Source: Chitinophaga niastensis (GTDB lineage Bacteria; Bacteroidota; Bacteroidia; Chitinophagales; Chitinophagaceae). Taken from it: a DNA stretch of 64,000 bases. The DNA is taken from positions 310,001-374,000 of the forward strand of contig NZ_PYAW01000002.1 of NCBI RefSeq assembly GCF_003014755.1, given 5' to 3'. The translations under genes were made by a program, and so were the position numbers. The notes beneath the pieces were generated by a model that was not told where the DNA came from, did not search any database, and saw only the letters and a program-made list of their open reading frames with translations. Positions 44,135 to 52,710 of the stretch are shown in pieces. Position 1 is the stretch's first letter. Every line of letters starts with the position of its first letter.

Positions 44135-45446
44135 AGACACCTACACTTTGCCGCAGCTTCACAATATTTGCCGCGCCACGTTTAATGATAATCCGCGTAC
44201 CTCTTTCATAAGTAAAGTAGCGATAGAACCAGTTGATAAATACCACCAGTTTATTTCTGAATCCGAGTAGACTCATGAGGTGTACAATCATCCATACGAT
44301 CCAGGCGAAGTAGCCGTTGAGGCGCATGCCTGCAAATTCGGCTACTGCCCTGTTACGGCCTATAGTGGCCATACTGCCAAGGTCTTTATAATAGAAGTCT
44401 TTCATGGGTTTATTTTCCAGGGCAAGGCGTATGTTGTGAGCTACGTTTTTACCTTGTTGTATGGCTACCTGTGCTACCATGGGGTAGCCTTTAGGGAAAC
44501 GGGGATCGTTTGTCATCTGTGCGATGTCGCCGATAGCAAGAACGTTGGTGTATCCTTTCACCTGGTTAAATTCATTTACAAGTATACGACCGTTGGGCAG
44601 GAGTATTTCCGGTGGTAAACCTGCTACCGGTACGCCTTTTACGCCGGCAGACCAGAGGAGCGATTGTGTTTTGATATGTTCACCCGTACTGAGGGTAATG
44701 GTTTGTCCGTCGTATTCTTTTACACCGGTATTGATCATTACACGCACGCCCAGGTGGTGTAATGCTTCCAGCGTTTTTTTAGATGTTTGTTCACTGAAGG
44801 AAGCGAGTAATTTAGGGCCTGCTTCAATGAGGTATACATTCATTAATTCCTGAGGAAGATCAGGATAATCTTTGGGCATGATATATTTGCGCAACTCTGC
44901 AAAAGCGCCGGCCAGCTCTACACCTGTAGGGCCGCCACCTACCATTACAAAATTGAGTTTAGGTTTTATTTCTTCCGGATCTTTTAGCAATAAACTTTCT
45001 TCAAACTGTTTTATTACATAGTTCCGGATCTGCACTGCTTCTATAAGGGATTTCATACCAATGGCATTTTCTTCGATGCCTTTGTTTCCGAAAAAGTTAG
45101 TGTTACTACCTGTTGCAAAAACGAGGTGGTCATATCGGATTTCACCGATACCTGTTTCCAGGATATTTTCTGAAGTACGGATACCGGTAACCTCTGCCAT
45201 GCGAAATACCAGGTTATGTTGTTTTTTGAAAATACCGCGCAGTGGAAAGGCAATACTATCAGGCTCCAGGCCGGCAGTAGATACCTGGTATAGCAAAGGT
45301 TGGAAGAGGTGATAGTTGTTTCTGTCCAGTAAAACTACCTGAACGGGTGCATGTTTGAGCTGTTTGGCAAGATTTACGCCGCCGAATCCGCCGCCTACTA
45401 TAACTACGCGCGGTTTCGTGGTTTCCGGGATGTTGGGCTGAATCAT
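44133..45446 (-). CDS. NAD(P)/FAD-dependent oxidoreductase (type II NADH dehydrogenase)
   Basis: A 437-residue NDH-2-like flavoprotein that passes electrons from NADH to quinone without pumping protons. ATG 45446 (MIQPNIPETTKPRVVIVGGG) is preferred over an in-frame TTG/ATG earlier. Two Rossmann motifs are seen: VVIVGGGFGGVNLAKQL for FAD and NFVMVGGGPTGVELAGAFAEL for NADH. LFQPLLYQVSTAGLEP and NVLAIGDIAQM are NDH-2 landmarks. The C-terminal segment (YFAWIVWMIVHLMSLLGFRNKL) is the membrane-binding part. It is monocistronic and convergent with the plug gene. Confidence 0.9.
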   Translation of the reverse strand: MIQPNIPETTKPRVVIVGGGFGGVNLAKQLKHAPVQVVLLDRNNYHLFQPLLYQVSTAGLEPDSIAFPLRGIFKKQHNLVFRMAEVTGIRTSENILETGIGEIRYDHLVFATGSNTNFFGNKGIEENAIGMKSLIEAVQIRNYVIKQFEESLLLKDPEEIKPKLNFVMVGGGPTGVELAGAFAELRKYIMPKDYPDLPQELMNVYLIEAGPKLLASFSEQTSKKTLEALHHLGVRVMINTGVKEYDGQTITLSTGEHIKTQSLLWSAGVKGVPVAGLPPEILLPNGRILVNEFNQVKGYTNVLAIGDIAQMTNDPRFPKGYPMVAQVAIQQGKNVAHNIRLALENKPMKDFYYKDLGSMATIGRNRAVAEFAGMRLNGYFAWIVWMIVHLMSLLGFRNKLVVFINWFYRYFTYERGTRIIIKRGAANIVKLRQSVGV

Positions 45447-45558
45447 AATTCGTCTTTTTATATTGTACAGCAAGCTGCAGATGATATGATAATCCTTTTA
45501 CTTTAACACATTCGCCGGTTAGCTGTTCGATAAACGGTGTACCAGTGTTTAATATTAT

Positions 45559-45590
45559 CAAAGTTACGAAACTTTCAGAAAAAAATGAAA
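45559..45590 (-). promoter_or_regulatory. Promoter of the NDH-2 gene
   Basis: Minus strand: TTTC (45590-45587), 20-bp spacer, TAACTTTG (45566-45559). A dyad AAACTTTCA / TGAAAGTTT covers the spacer and the -33 box and could be an operator. Confidence 0.5.
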
Positions 45591-45597
45591 GTTTTGA

Positions 45598-46037
45598 AAT
45601 GTCTTTCACAGGATTAGGCTGATTATACTGATTACCCTGATTTTCTTTTGCTGATTTTGAAAGATTTAAAAAGATTGGCGGAGATTTCAGCGGGTATTTT
45701 ACTTTTTTTTGATTTTAAAAGATTAGCGAAGATTTCAGCGGATATTGTCTGAACCAGGATTTAACGGATTGAATGGATTACCATGATGGATGCCGAAGAT
45801 CATAGCGAAGATATTCGCATATATCTTCCAGATAAAACAATATAACATCCATCAAGGTAATCCATTCAATCCGTTAAATCCTGGTTCAGACAATATCCGC
45901 TGAAATCTTCGTTAATCTTTTAAAATCAAAAAAAATAAAATACCCGCTGAAATCTCCACTAATCTTTTTAAATCTTTCAAAATCAGCAAAATAAAATCAG
46001 GGTAATCAGTATAATCAGCCTAATCATGAGAAAGACA
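45598..46037. repeat. Compound nested palindrome (copy 2), 9-bp-period GATT family
   Basis: Same architecture as 32841-33226, but both sides still carry the full set of modules. Outer arms start TGTCTTTC(A/T)CAGGATTAGG at 45600 and end at 46037; middle arms contain AAAGATT-GCGGAGATTTCAGCGGG; the inner core 45744-45903 differs from 32941-33100 at one of 160 positions, loop included. Its right end touches the glpF stop codon (46038-46040). It occupies the gap upstream of the NDH-2 gene and holds no ORF. Confidence 0.95.
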
Positions 46038-46748
46038 TTACTGTAAACAATATTTAAAGATCAGCGTCGCCGCCGCAGCACCTGTCAATGGCCCAAGAAT
46101 GGGTATCCATGCGTAGCTCCAATCGCTGTCGCGTTTACCGGGGATGGGCAGGAGAAAGTGCATCAGCCGTGGGCCCAGATCCCTGGCGGGGTTGATGGCA
46201 TAACCCGTAGGACCGCCCAGCGATAAACCAATAGACAGCACCACAAAAGCCACCGGCAATGCGTCTAATGAACCAATGCCTGCAGTAGGACCAGTGAGAT
46301 AAAATATAGCCAGAATAAATACCAGCGTAGCAACAAATTCAGTGAGGAAATTATACCGGTTGTTTCGTATAGCTGGCATGGTACAGAATACGCCCAGCTT
46401 GGTTTCTGCGTCTGTGGTGGCATCAAACTGTTTTTTGTAACAGAGCCATACCAGCAATGCTCCCAGCATAGCGCCAGCCATTTGAGCGGCTACATATCCG
46501 GGTACTTTTTCCCAGGGAAAATCTCCCATCATGGCTTTTGCCAACGTAACAGCAGGATTAAGATGGGCGCCACTGTATTTTCCGGCGCAATACACGCCTA
46601 TAAACACTGCCATGGCCCAGCCCATAGTGATGACAATCCATCCGCCCTGGTTGCCCTTGGATTTGTTGAGAATTACATTGGCTACTACACCATCTCCCAG
46701 GGCAATGAGAAATGCAGTTCCAACTATTTCGGCTAAATAAGGTGACAT
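46038..46748 (-). CDS. glpF: Glycerol uptake facilitator (aquaglyceroporin)
   Basis: A 236-residue MIP-family channel with six helices. Both NPA boxes are present: SGAHLNPAVTLAK and GYAINPARDLGPRL; the Asp after the second NPA-Arg is typical of glycerol-conducting members. ATG 46748 (MSPYLAEIVGTAFLI) is the family start; the frame continues upstream through the glpK stop without family similarity. It lies 37 bp after glpK on the same strand, so glpK-glpF form an operon for glycerol entry and phosphorylation. Confidence 0.93.
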   Translation of the reverse strand: MSPYLAEIVGTAFLIALGDGVVANVILNKSKGNQGGWIVITMGWAMAVFIGVYCAGKYSGAHLNPAVTLAKAMMGDFPWEKVPGYVAAQMAGAMLGALLVWLCYKKQFDATTDAETKLGVFCTMPAIRNNRYNFLTEFVATLVFILAIFYLTGPTAGIGSLDALPVAFVVLSIGLSLGGPTGYAINPARDLGPRLMHFLLPIPGKRDSDWSYAWIPILGPLTGAAAATLIFKYCLQ

Positions 46749-46785
46749 AAGTTGAAGGAATGAATATTGATGAATGAAGGAAAAA

Positions 46786-48279
46786 TTATTCTTCAGTCCA
46801 GGCTTGTGCCGCTCTGATAGCACGTTTCCAGTCGCCGCACAATTTATTCCGTTGTGAAGCTTCCATAGTGGCATCAAAGGTGGCATCTATTTTCCATTGC
46901 TGTGCAATCGTTTCAATGCTGTCCCAATAGCCTACCGCCAGTCCTGCGAGGTAAGCTGCACCGAGTGCCGTGGTTTCCGTAATAACGGGACGGACTACAC
47001 GAACATTCAGCAGATCAGCCTGGAACTGCATGAGCAGATTATTTTTTGTTGCACCACCATCTACCCGTAATTCGGTGATAGGCATGCCTGCATCGGCTTC
47101 CATGGATTTAAGTACATCCATTGTCTGAAAGGCAATGCTGTCTAATGCTGCCCGTGCAATGTGTGCAGCGCTTGATCCGCGGGTAAGTCCTACCATAGTG
47201 CCGCGTGCGTGTTGATTCCAGTAAGGGGCTCCTAAACCGGCAAAGGCGGGTACCAGGTAAACACCGTCGCTGTCGGCAACAGTAGCAGCGAGTTTTTCCA
47301 CATCGGCAGAATGGCGGATGATGCCGAGGCCGTCACGGAGCCATTGTACCACAGCGCCACCAATGAAGATGCTGCCTTCCAGTGCATAATTCGTTTTTCC
47401 ATTGATTTGCCACGCTACGGTAGTCAGCAAATTATTTTTAGAGGGGATCGGTTTTTCGCCGGTATTGAGCACCATGAAACAACCGGTACCATAAGTGTTT
47501 TTGATCATACCCGGTTGCGTACACATTTGCCCGAAGAGGGCCGCCTGCTGGTCGCCGGCAATGCCTGCAATGGGAATACGATAGGGTGTAAGATTGGCTT
47601 CCGAGTAGCCGTACACTTCGCTCGATTGTTTTACTTCCGGTAACAGGGAAGCTGGTATTTCAAAGAGAGACAATAATTCGTTGTCCCATTTCATATCGTG
47701 GATATTAAACAGCAAAGTGCGGGAGGCATTGCTCACATCGGTAATGTGTAGTTTGCCGTTGGAGAAGTTCCATGCCAGCCAGCTGTCAACCGTACCAAAG
47801 GCGAGTTCGCCGTTATCCGCTTTTTTGCGGGCATCGGGTACATTGTCCAGGATCCATTTTATTTTGGTAGCGGAAAAGTAGGCGTCTATTCTGAGACCGG
47901 TCTTTTCTTTTACGAATGGTTCTTTACCTTCTTTTATCAGTGCATCGCAGAAGGCGGCGGTGCGGCGGTCCTGCCATACGATGGCATTGTGAATAGGTTT
48001 ACCTGTTTTTCTATCCCATATGATGGTTGTTTCCCTTTGATTGGTAATGCCAATAGCGGCAATATTTTCACCGGAGGTACGTGCTTTCAGGATGACTTCT
48101 GCTGCCACACTCGCCTGTGAAGTCCATATTTCCATGGCATCGTGTTCTACCCATCCGGGTTGCGGAAATATTTGTTTGAATTCTTTTTGGGCGATTGCTT
48201 TGATACTGCCTTGATGATCAAAAATAATAGCGCGGGAGCTGGTAGTGCCTTGATCTAATGAAAGAATATATTTTCCCAT
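46786..48279 (-). CDS. glpK: Glycerol kinase
   Basis: A 497-residue FGGY-family kinase that phosphorylates glycerol with ATP to glycerol 3-phosphate. The ATP-binding N terminus is [37 protein letters not shown] and [14 protein letters not shown] form the glycerol-binding site; [15 protein letters not shown] holds the catalytic Asp; the adenosine motif [19 protein letters not shown] is near 410. Full length. It precedes glpF. No glpD or regulator is in the window. Confidence 0.96.
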   Translation of the reverse strand: MGKYILSLDQGTTSSRAIIFDHQGSIKAIAQKEFKQIFPQPGWVEHDAMEIWTSQASVAAEVILKARTSGENIAAIGITNQRETTIIWDRKTGKPIHNAIVWQDRRTAAFCDALIKEGKEPFVKEKTGLRIDAYFSATKIKWILDNVPDARKKADNGELAFGTVDSWLAWNFSNGKLHITDVSNASRTLLFNIHDMKWDNELLSLFEIPASLLPEVKQSSEVYGYSEANLTPYRIPIAGIAGDQQAALFGQMCTQPGMIKNTYGTGCFMVLNTGEKPIPSKNNLLTTVAWQINGKTNYALEGSIFIGGAVVQWLRDGLGIIRHSADVEKLAATVADSDGVYLVPAFAGLGAPYWNQHARGTMVGLTRGSSAAHIARAALDSIAFQTMDVLKSMEADAGMPITELRVDGGATKNNLLMQFQADLLNVRVVRPVITETTALGAAYLAGLAVGYWDSIETIAQQWKIDATFDATMEASQRNKLCGDWKRAIRAAQAWTEE

Positions 48280-48378
48280 CGGGTTTTCTTTTTTGCGTGG
48301 ATATTATGATTGAATTTAATTCTTTTATCCAACAAAACACAATCATCTCCCAAAGGGATGGGCATCTGCAAAAAAAAA

Positions 48379-48405
48379 TCCCCGGCGCAATAACTGCACC
48401 GGGGA
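48379..48405 (-). terminator. Rho-independent terminator after the transaldolase gene
   Basis: TCCCCGGCGCA / TGCACCGGGGA with a 5-nt loop and a run of nine A to its left, which is a U-run for leftward transcripts. Confidence 0.9.
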
Positions 48406-48432
48406 CACACCATCTAAAAAATATCTTAAAGA

Positions 48433-49083
48433 CTACATTTTCTTTGCATCTTCCAGGAATTTCGCCAGGCCGATATCCGTTAACGGATGTTTTAACAATC
48501 CAAGGATAGACTCTAACGGGCAGGTACATACGTCAGCACCAACTTCAGCACATTTTACAATGTGGAGTGCACTACGGATAGATGCTGCGAGAATTTCAGT
48601 TTTGTAACCCTGTAAGCTGTAGATCTGTGCAATTTGTGCGATCAGTTCTACGCCATCCCAGTTGGTGTCATCAATACGACCAATAAAAGGAGATACGTAA
48701 GCAGCGCCGGCTTTAGCTGCCAGGATAGCCTGACCAGCAGAAAATACCAGTGTACAGTTTGTTCTGATGCCGTTGTCTGTAAACCATTTGATGGCTTTCA
48801 CACCGTCTTTGATCATCGGAACTTTCACCACAATATTTGGGTGAATAGCTGCCAGTTTCTTGCCTTCTTCGATAATAGATTTGAAATCTGTAGAAAGTAC
48901 TTCCGCACTTACATCACCATCTACGATAGCGCAGATATCTTTGTAATGTTGCGTAATAGCTGCTTCGCCTTTAATACCTTCTTTGGCCATCAGGGTAGGA
49001 TTGGTGGTTACACCGTCCAGTACGCCAAGATCATGAGCTTCCTGTATTTGCGCCAGATTAGCTGTATCGATAAAGAATTTCAT
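48433..49083 (-). CDS. fsa: Fructose-6-phosphate aldolase / small transaldolase
   Basis: A 216-residue TIM-barrel enzyme of the short transaldolase (TalC/FSA) subfamily. It begins MKFFIDTANLAQIQEAHDLG and has the signature GVTTNPTLMAKEG. Lys87 in IVVKVPMIKDGVKA forms the Schiff base with the substrate. TLVFSAGQAILAAKAGAAYVSPFIGRIDD is the phosphate-binding region. It moves dihydroxyacetone units between sugar phosphates or cleaves fructose 6-phosphate; sequence alone does not separate transaldolase from aldolase activity. It lies upstream of glpK but a terminator separates them. Confidence 0.92.
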   Translation of the reverse strand: MKFFIDTANLAQIQEAHDLGVLDGVTTNPTLMAKEGIKGEAAITQHYKDICAIVDGDVSAEVLSTDFKSIIEEGKKLAAIHPNIVVKVPMIKDGVKAIKWFTDNGIRTNCTLVFSAGQAILAAKAGAAYVSPFIGRIDDTNWDGVELIAQIAQIYSLQGYKTEILAASIRSALHIVKCAEVGADVCTCPLESILGLLKHPLTDIGLAKFLEDAKKM

Positions 49084-49227
49084 ACTATACTAGAATTAGT
49101 TTGTCAGGAATAATGTGTCACGTGAGTCACTTAGTGGAGTACGCTGTCATTAGTGAAAGAGGTGGAGAAAATAGCAACCAGATACTATTGACAAGCAACT
49201 AATGACCTTTGGAAAAAAGAAAAAAAA

Positions 49228-49322
49228 GGCAAGTTACTTATATCGCACCGCTACAACCACTTACCCTTGCTACATTCCTGTCCTGGGGGAGTTCAGTAGG
49301 AGCTGGTCGTATAAGACTTGCC
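49228..49322 (-). ncRNA. ffs: Signal recognition particle RNA (small SRP / 4.5S type)
   Basis: Read on the minus strand, a ~95-nt RNA starts GGCAAGUCUUAUA and ends UAUAAGU-ACUUGCC, so its ends form a long closing stem. The apical part carries CCCCAGGACAGGAAUGUAGCAAGGG, with the SRP features CAGG, the GGAA tetraloop and AGCAA that bind Ffh. A U-rich run follows directly after the 3' end, and a near-perfect promoter stands 5 nt upstream. SRP RNA with Ffh and FtsY targets nascent membrane proteins. It lies in the 490-bp gap between the transaldolase and RDD genes; the rest of that gap shows nothing else convincing. Confidence 0.88.
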
Positions 49323-49327
49323 GGTTG

Positions 49328-49358
49328 CAAAGGTAATATAATGTGTTGAATCTCCAAA
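49328..49358 (-). promoter_or_regulatory. Promoter of the SRP RNA gene
   Basis: Minus strand: TTTG (49358-49355), exactly 19 bp, TACCTTTG (49335-49328). This is the best match to the Bacteroidota consensus in the window and places the start of transcription at the first base of the RNA stem. Confidence 0.8.
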
Positions 49359-49575
49359 TATTATGAGAGAAAAATTTCAAAAAAGATTTCAGAACGTATT
49401 TACACGCACACTTTTTATGTTAGGAATGTAGGAACTATGTATATACAACGGAAAAATATATATTTGTATATACAGTGGCCCCGCCGGTGATCTAACCCAC
49501 CTATATGATGATGTGAATACAATCGGCAAAACCATCTGATGAAGTTAATTATTAAACCTATACACACTTTCACTT

Positions 49576-50016
49576 ATGGAATCATTTAAACAAACTACCC
49601 CTGATGACTTGCTGGGAGATTTGCAGGATGGAACCGTTCAGGAACCAGCCACTAAATCACAGCGGTTCGGAAATTTTATTATTGATTATGTTATTGCAAT
49701 GGCTGTATTAATGGCTATTGCATTCATGCTTGGTTTACAGCAGATTGTATTAGCAGAATACGAATATCAGCTGATCTTTGTTTTGCTGTATGTTGGCTAT
49801 TGTTTTATTATGGAAGCCTTTGCAAATGGCCGTACTATTGGTAAAATGATCACTAAAACCCGTGTGGTAAGGTATGACGGGCAACCACTGAGTCCCTTAA
49901 CCGTTTTAGGCCGCTCGTTTTCACGGATAGTACCGTTTGAGGCCTTCTCTGGTTTGGGGGATGCTCCGTGGCATGATAAATGGACAAATACTGAAGTTAT
50001 TAAGGATAAGAAATAA
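49576..50016 (+). CDS. RDD family membrane protein (short)
   Basis: A 146-residue inner-membrane protein. RFGNFIIDYVIAMAVLMAIAFML is the first RDD helix (R-x-x-x-x-x-x-D pattern), a second helix spans YQLIFVLLYVGYCFIMEAF, and GRTIGKMITKTRVVRYDGQPLS is the typical RDD loop. Function of RDD proteins is not settled; some take part in ion or osmolyte transport. Convergent with the longer RDD gene; both share the terminator at 50020-50055. Confidence 0.85.
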   Translation: MESFKQTTPDDLLGDLQDGTVQEPATKSQRFGNFIIDYVIAMAVLMAIAFMLGLQQIVLAEYEYQLIFVLLYVGYCFIMEAFANGRTIGKMITKTRVVRYDGQPLSPLTVLGRSFSRIVPFEAFSGLGDAPWHDKWTNTEVIKDKK

Positions 50017-50019
50017 TTT

Positions 50020-50055
50020 AAAGAGGCGTCCCGGTTAAAGGACGCCTCTTTTTTT
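50020..50055. terminator. Bidirectional terminator between the two RDD genes
   Basis: Perfect 12-bp stem AAAGAGGCGTCC / GGACGCCTCTTT with an 8-nt loop and T-run. It touches the stop region of the leftward RDD gene. Confidence 0.9.
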
Positions 50056-50797
50056 AATTATCTTTTGTCGTATAATAATTATAATCATTGAGCACTGTTT
50101 CGAGGAAACTGGTATGTGGCATATCTGTTTGTATCTGTAATACTTCTTTCACCCGGAACGCCACCCTGGCCGCCAGTTCTTCATCCCTGGCCTTTAATGC
50201 GCGATCCAGCAGGTCCTTTACCTTGTTCATATCCCTGTCAGATAATTTCATAATCTGTGGAAATTGCGGCTGGTAGCCAATGTTAGACATGTCTCTGAAT
50301 ATGGTTTCTTCTATACTGCCTTTCCTTTTGGTACTGATCACAATCGTACCGGCAATCAGATCACCCAACCGCTGACTGTAAGATGTGCGCATAATGGCTA
50401 CTATCGGGATGATCACCGGTATAAAGAATATGTAAAACAGCAGCGGAGATTCTACCATCCGGAATATCCATCTTATCAAGTGTTGACTGATGCTTGGACG
50501 ATTACCCACCATACTTACTACTTTCACATGCATTACTTTTTTTCCGGGTGTTTGCCCACCCATTGCTATTTCTGCAATAGGAAAATAAAACAGGATCGGT
50601 AACACGATAAGAAACATATAAATGATCAGATTGTCTGTATACTCCATCCGGAAAGAAGTTAATACCAGGTATCCCATCAGGAAATAACATAAACGCACAG
50701 CTAAATCAATCAGCCAGGCAATGAACCGTTTCATTATATCTGCTGATTCAAACTCAAGGTCTATGTTAAAGGAAGTTGGTATTTTTATCTCTGCCAT
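50054..50797 (-). CDS. RDD family membrane protein, first of the MoxR-associated cluster
   Basis: A 247-residue protein. ATG 50797 (MAEIKIPTSFNIDLEFESADI) is preferred over a TTG two codons upstream. RFIAWLIDLAVRLCYFLMGYLVL is the first RDD helix; later segments are PIAEIAMGGQTPGKKVMHVKVV and a third helix near LLFYIFFIPVIIPIVAIM. A soluble C-terminal region of ~80 residues follows (MKLSDRDMNKVKDLLDRAL). It is divergent from SpoIIM-DUF4129-DUF4350-MoxR-DUF58, a gene order that recurs in Bacteroidota, so it probably works with them at the inner membrane. Confidence 0.87.
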   Translation of the reverse strand: MAEIKIPTSFNIDLEFESADIMKRFIAWLIDLAVRLCYFLMGYLVLTSFRMEYTDNLIIYMFLIVLPILFYFPIAEIAMGGQTPGKKVMHVKVVSMVGNRPSISQHLIRWIFRMVESPLLFYIFFIPVIIPIVAIMRTSYSQRLGDLIAGTIVISTKRKGSIEETIFRDMSNIGYQPQFPQIMKLSDRDMNKVKDLLDRALKARDEELAARVAFRVKEVLQIQTDMPHTSFLETVLNDYNYYTTKDN

Positions 50798-50816
50798 ACT
50801 CAAATTTACATATTAG

Positions 50817-50848
50817 TTTATATATTGTTTATCGATTTAGTATGTTTG
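50817..50848 (+). promoter_or_regulatory. Promoter of the SpoIIM-MoxR cluster
   Basis: TTTA at 50817, 20-bp spacer, TATGTTTG at 50841-50848, 72 bp before the ATG at 50921. Confidence 0.5.
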
Positions 50849-50920
50849 CCGATATTTTCCCCATAAGTAACCCCGTTACTGTAGGTAATTATCTGTATTT
50901 TAAAAGGGAAAGAACTCGCT

Positions 50921-51916
50921 ATGAGAGAATCGCTGTTTATCAAGAAAAATTTGTCCCGCTGGAAACAATACCAGGAGGAACAAACAGATGACCCTGATGA
51001 GATGGCAGAAAGATTTGTATCTGTATTAGATGATCTGTCTTATGCCAAAACCTTTTACAGTTTTAGTAAAGTAACCCATTATATAAATGGCCTTGCTGCC
51101 GGCATCTATCAACGTATTTATCAGAACCGCAAGGATGATGTAGGTCGCTTTCAGTTGTTTTTCAAATATGAGCTACCCTTGTTGTTCAGGAGGTATCACC
51201 GGTTGTTGCTGTTTACGCTGTGTTTCTTCCTGCTCTTCTGTATTATTGGTGCTTTTTCCTCGGCGCACGATGAAACTTTTGTGCGCGGGGTACTGGGAGA
51301 TGAGTATGTAAATATGACGGAGCGTAACATTGCCAACAATGATCCTTTTGGCGTGTATAAAGAAGGCAACCCGCTCCTGATGTTTGTAATGATCGCTTAT
51401 AATAATATCAAGGTTTCTTTCTATTGTTATGTAGGCGGTATTTTCCTGGGTATAGGTTCGCTTTATCTGTTGATCCGCAATGGTGTAATGTTGGGTGTAT
51501 TTCAATATCTTTTCTTTACACATGGTCTTGGCTGGAAATCTATACTGGTGATATGGATACATGGTACACTGGAAATATCCAGCATCGTAATTGCTGCCTG
51601 TGCAGGCATTATTCTGGGTAACAGTATACTATTCCCCGGCACGCGTAAGCGCGTGGATTCATTGCGTAAAGGCGCAAAAGACGGCATCAAAATCATGATA
51701 ACGTTAATGCCTATATTTATTGTAGCTGCTTTCCTGGAAAGCTTTGTTACCAGGCATACGGGCATGCCATTGTGGTTAAGTCTTTTTATTCTCCTCGTTT
51801 CGCTGAGCTTTATACTGGGCTATTTTATTTTTTATCCCATCTATCTGTATCGCAAAGGATATCGTTTGAGTGCGGAAGGAAAGGTATTAACGCCGTTTAC
51901 CGTTTCAAAGCAGTAA
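50921..51916 (+). CDS. Stage II sporulation protein M (SpoIIM) family membrane protein
   Basis: A 331-residue inner-membrane protein. A soluble N-terminal ~95 residues (FIKKNLSRWKQYQEEQ ... DLSYAKTFYSFSKVT) is followed by 5-6 helices with SpoIIM/DUF95 features: LLLFTLCFFLLFCIIGAF, NNIKVSFYCYVGGIFLGIGSLYLLIRNGVMLGVFQY, and IWIHGTLEISSIVIAACAGI (H-G-x-x-E-I motif). Non-sporulating bacteria carry this family next to MoxR ATPases; its role may be membrane-protein remodelling. The DUF4129 gene begins 2 bp after its stop. Confidence 0.87.
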   Translation: MRESLFIKKNLSRWKQYQEEQTDDPDEMAERFVSVLDDLSYAKTFYSFSKVTHYINGLAAGIYQRIYQNRKDDVGRFQLFFKYELPLLFRRYHRLLLFTLCFFLLFCIIGAFSSAHDETFVRGVLGDEYVNMTERNIANNDPFGVYKEGNPLLMFVMIAYNNIKVSFYCYVGGIFLGIGSLYLLIRNGVMLGVFQYLFFTHGLGWKSILVIWIHGTLEISSIVIAACAGIILGNSILFPGTRKRVDSLRKGAKDGIKIMITLMPIFIVAAFLESFVTRHTGMPLWLSLFILLVSLSFILGYFIFYPIYLYRKGYRLSAEGKVLTPFTVSKQ

Positions 51917-51918
51917 CC

Positions 51919-52710
51919 ATGAAATTTTTTGAACTGAAAATGTATCTGATAAAAGGGTGGTTGCTACTATTACTCTGTTTGCCTTTAACAGGTATTGCAC
52001 AGGAGCAGGTGGATACTGCCATTGATACGATAGCAGTGGATAGTACGTCTTCCGCCGCAGTGCAGGGTAATAGCACTGCGCAGCATGGTGAAGAGCAGGA
52101 TATCACTGTGTATGAAATGAGAAAAATACCTGGTGCTATGGTGAAAGAGTTGCAGGAAGATAAAAGACTGCAATACCGTGATAAAGAAGAGAAAAAACCA
52201 GTTGATAACACCTGGGCAGCACGTTTTATCCTTGGATTGATCCAATTTATCTTTACCATTCGCTATGTGCTGATGGCTTTACTCCTGCTTGGTTTAGGGT
52301 TTATGCTCTATATTTTTATGAAGAACAACGGGATGAGCATTTTTCGTAAACCACAGCTCATAGGTGGTTTGGAAGAAATACAGGAAGAAGAACTACACAG
52401 TGCGGAAGAATATGAAGGAAAGATCAATGCAGCTATTAAATCTGGCGACATCCGGCAGGCGATCCGCTGGTGGTATTTGTATACACTGTTTCAACTGGCC
52501 AGCCGGCAGCTGATTATAGCGGGCAGAGAAAAAACGAATAACGATTATCTCCGTAGTATGCGGGAGTCTCCTTACTATAAAAAATTTGCAACACTGACAT
52601 TGGACTATGAATATATCTGGTATGGTGGATTTGAAGTGAGCGAGGAAAACTTCAGGGATATTAATCAGCAGTTCAGAGATTTTAATAACACATTAGGAAA
52701 AGCTTCGTGA
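51919..52710 (+). CDS. DUF4129 domain membrane protein
   Basis: A 263-residue protein starting at ATG 51919, two bases after the SpoIIM stop. It has a signal-like helix (MYLIKGWLLLLLCLPLTGIAQ), a Ser/Thr-rich periplasmic part, a transmembrane helix (YVLMALLLLGLGFMLYIFM) and a C-terminal cytoplasmic DUF4129 segment: AIKSGDIRQAIRWWYLYTLFQLASRQL and YIWYGGFEVSEENFRDINQQF. The function is unknown; it is a constant member of this cluster. The next gene overlaps by 4 bp (GTGA). Confidence 0.8.
   Translation: MKFFELKMYLIKGWLLLLLCLPLTGIAQEQVDTAIDTIAVDSTSSAAVQGNSTAQHGEEQDITVYEMRKIPGAMVKELQEDKRLQYRDKEEKKPVDNTWAARFILGLIQFIFTIRYVLMALLLLGLGFMLYIFMKNNGMSIFRKPQLIGGLEEIQEEELHSAEEYEGKINAAIKSGDIRQAIRWWYLYTLFQLASRQLIIAGREKTNNDYLRSMRESPYYKKFATLTLDYEYIWYGGFEVSEENFRDINQQFRDFNNTLGKAS

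Noticed and set aside
49440..49575. tRNA gene upstream of the short RDD gene (GGTGATCTAACCC resembles a T-loop fragment).
   Set aside because: No cloverleaf can be formed and no acceptor stem is found.
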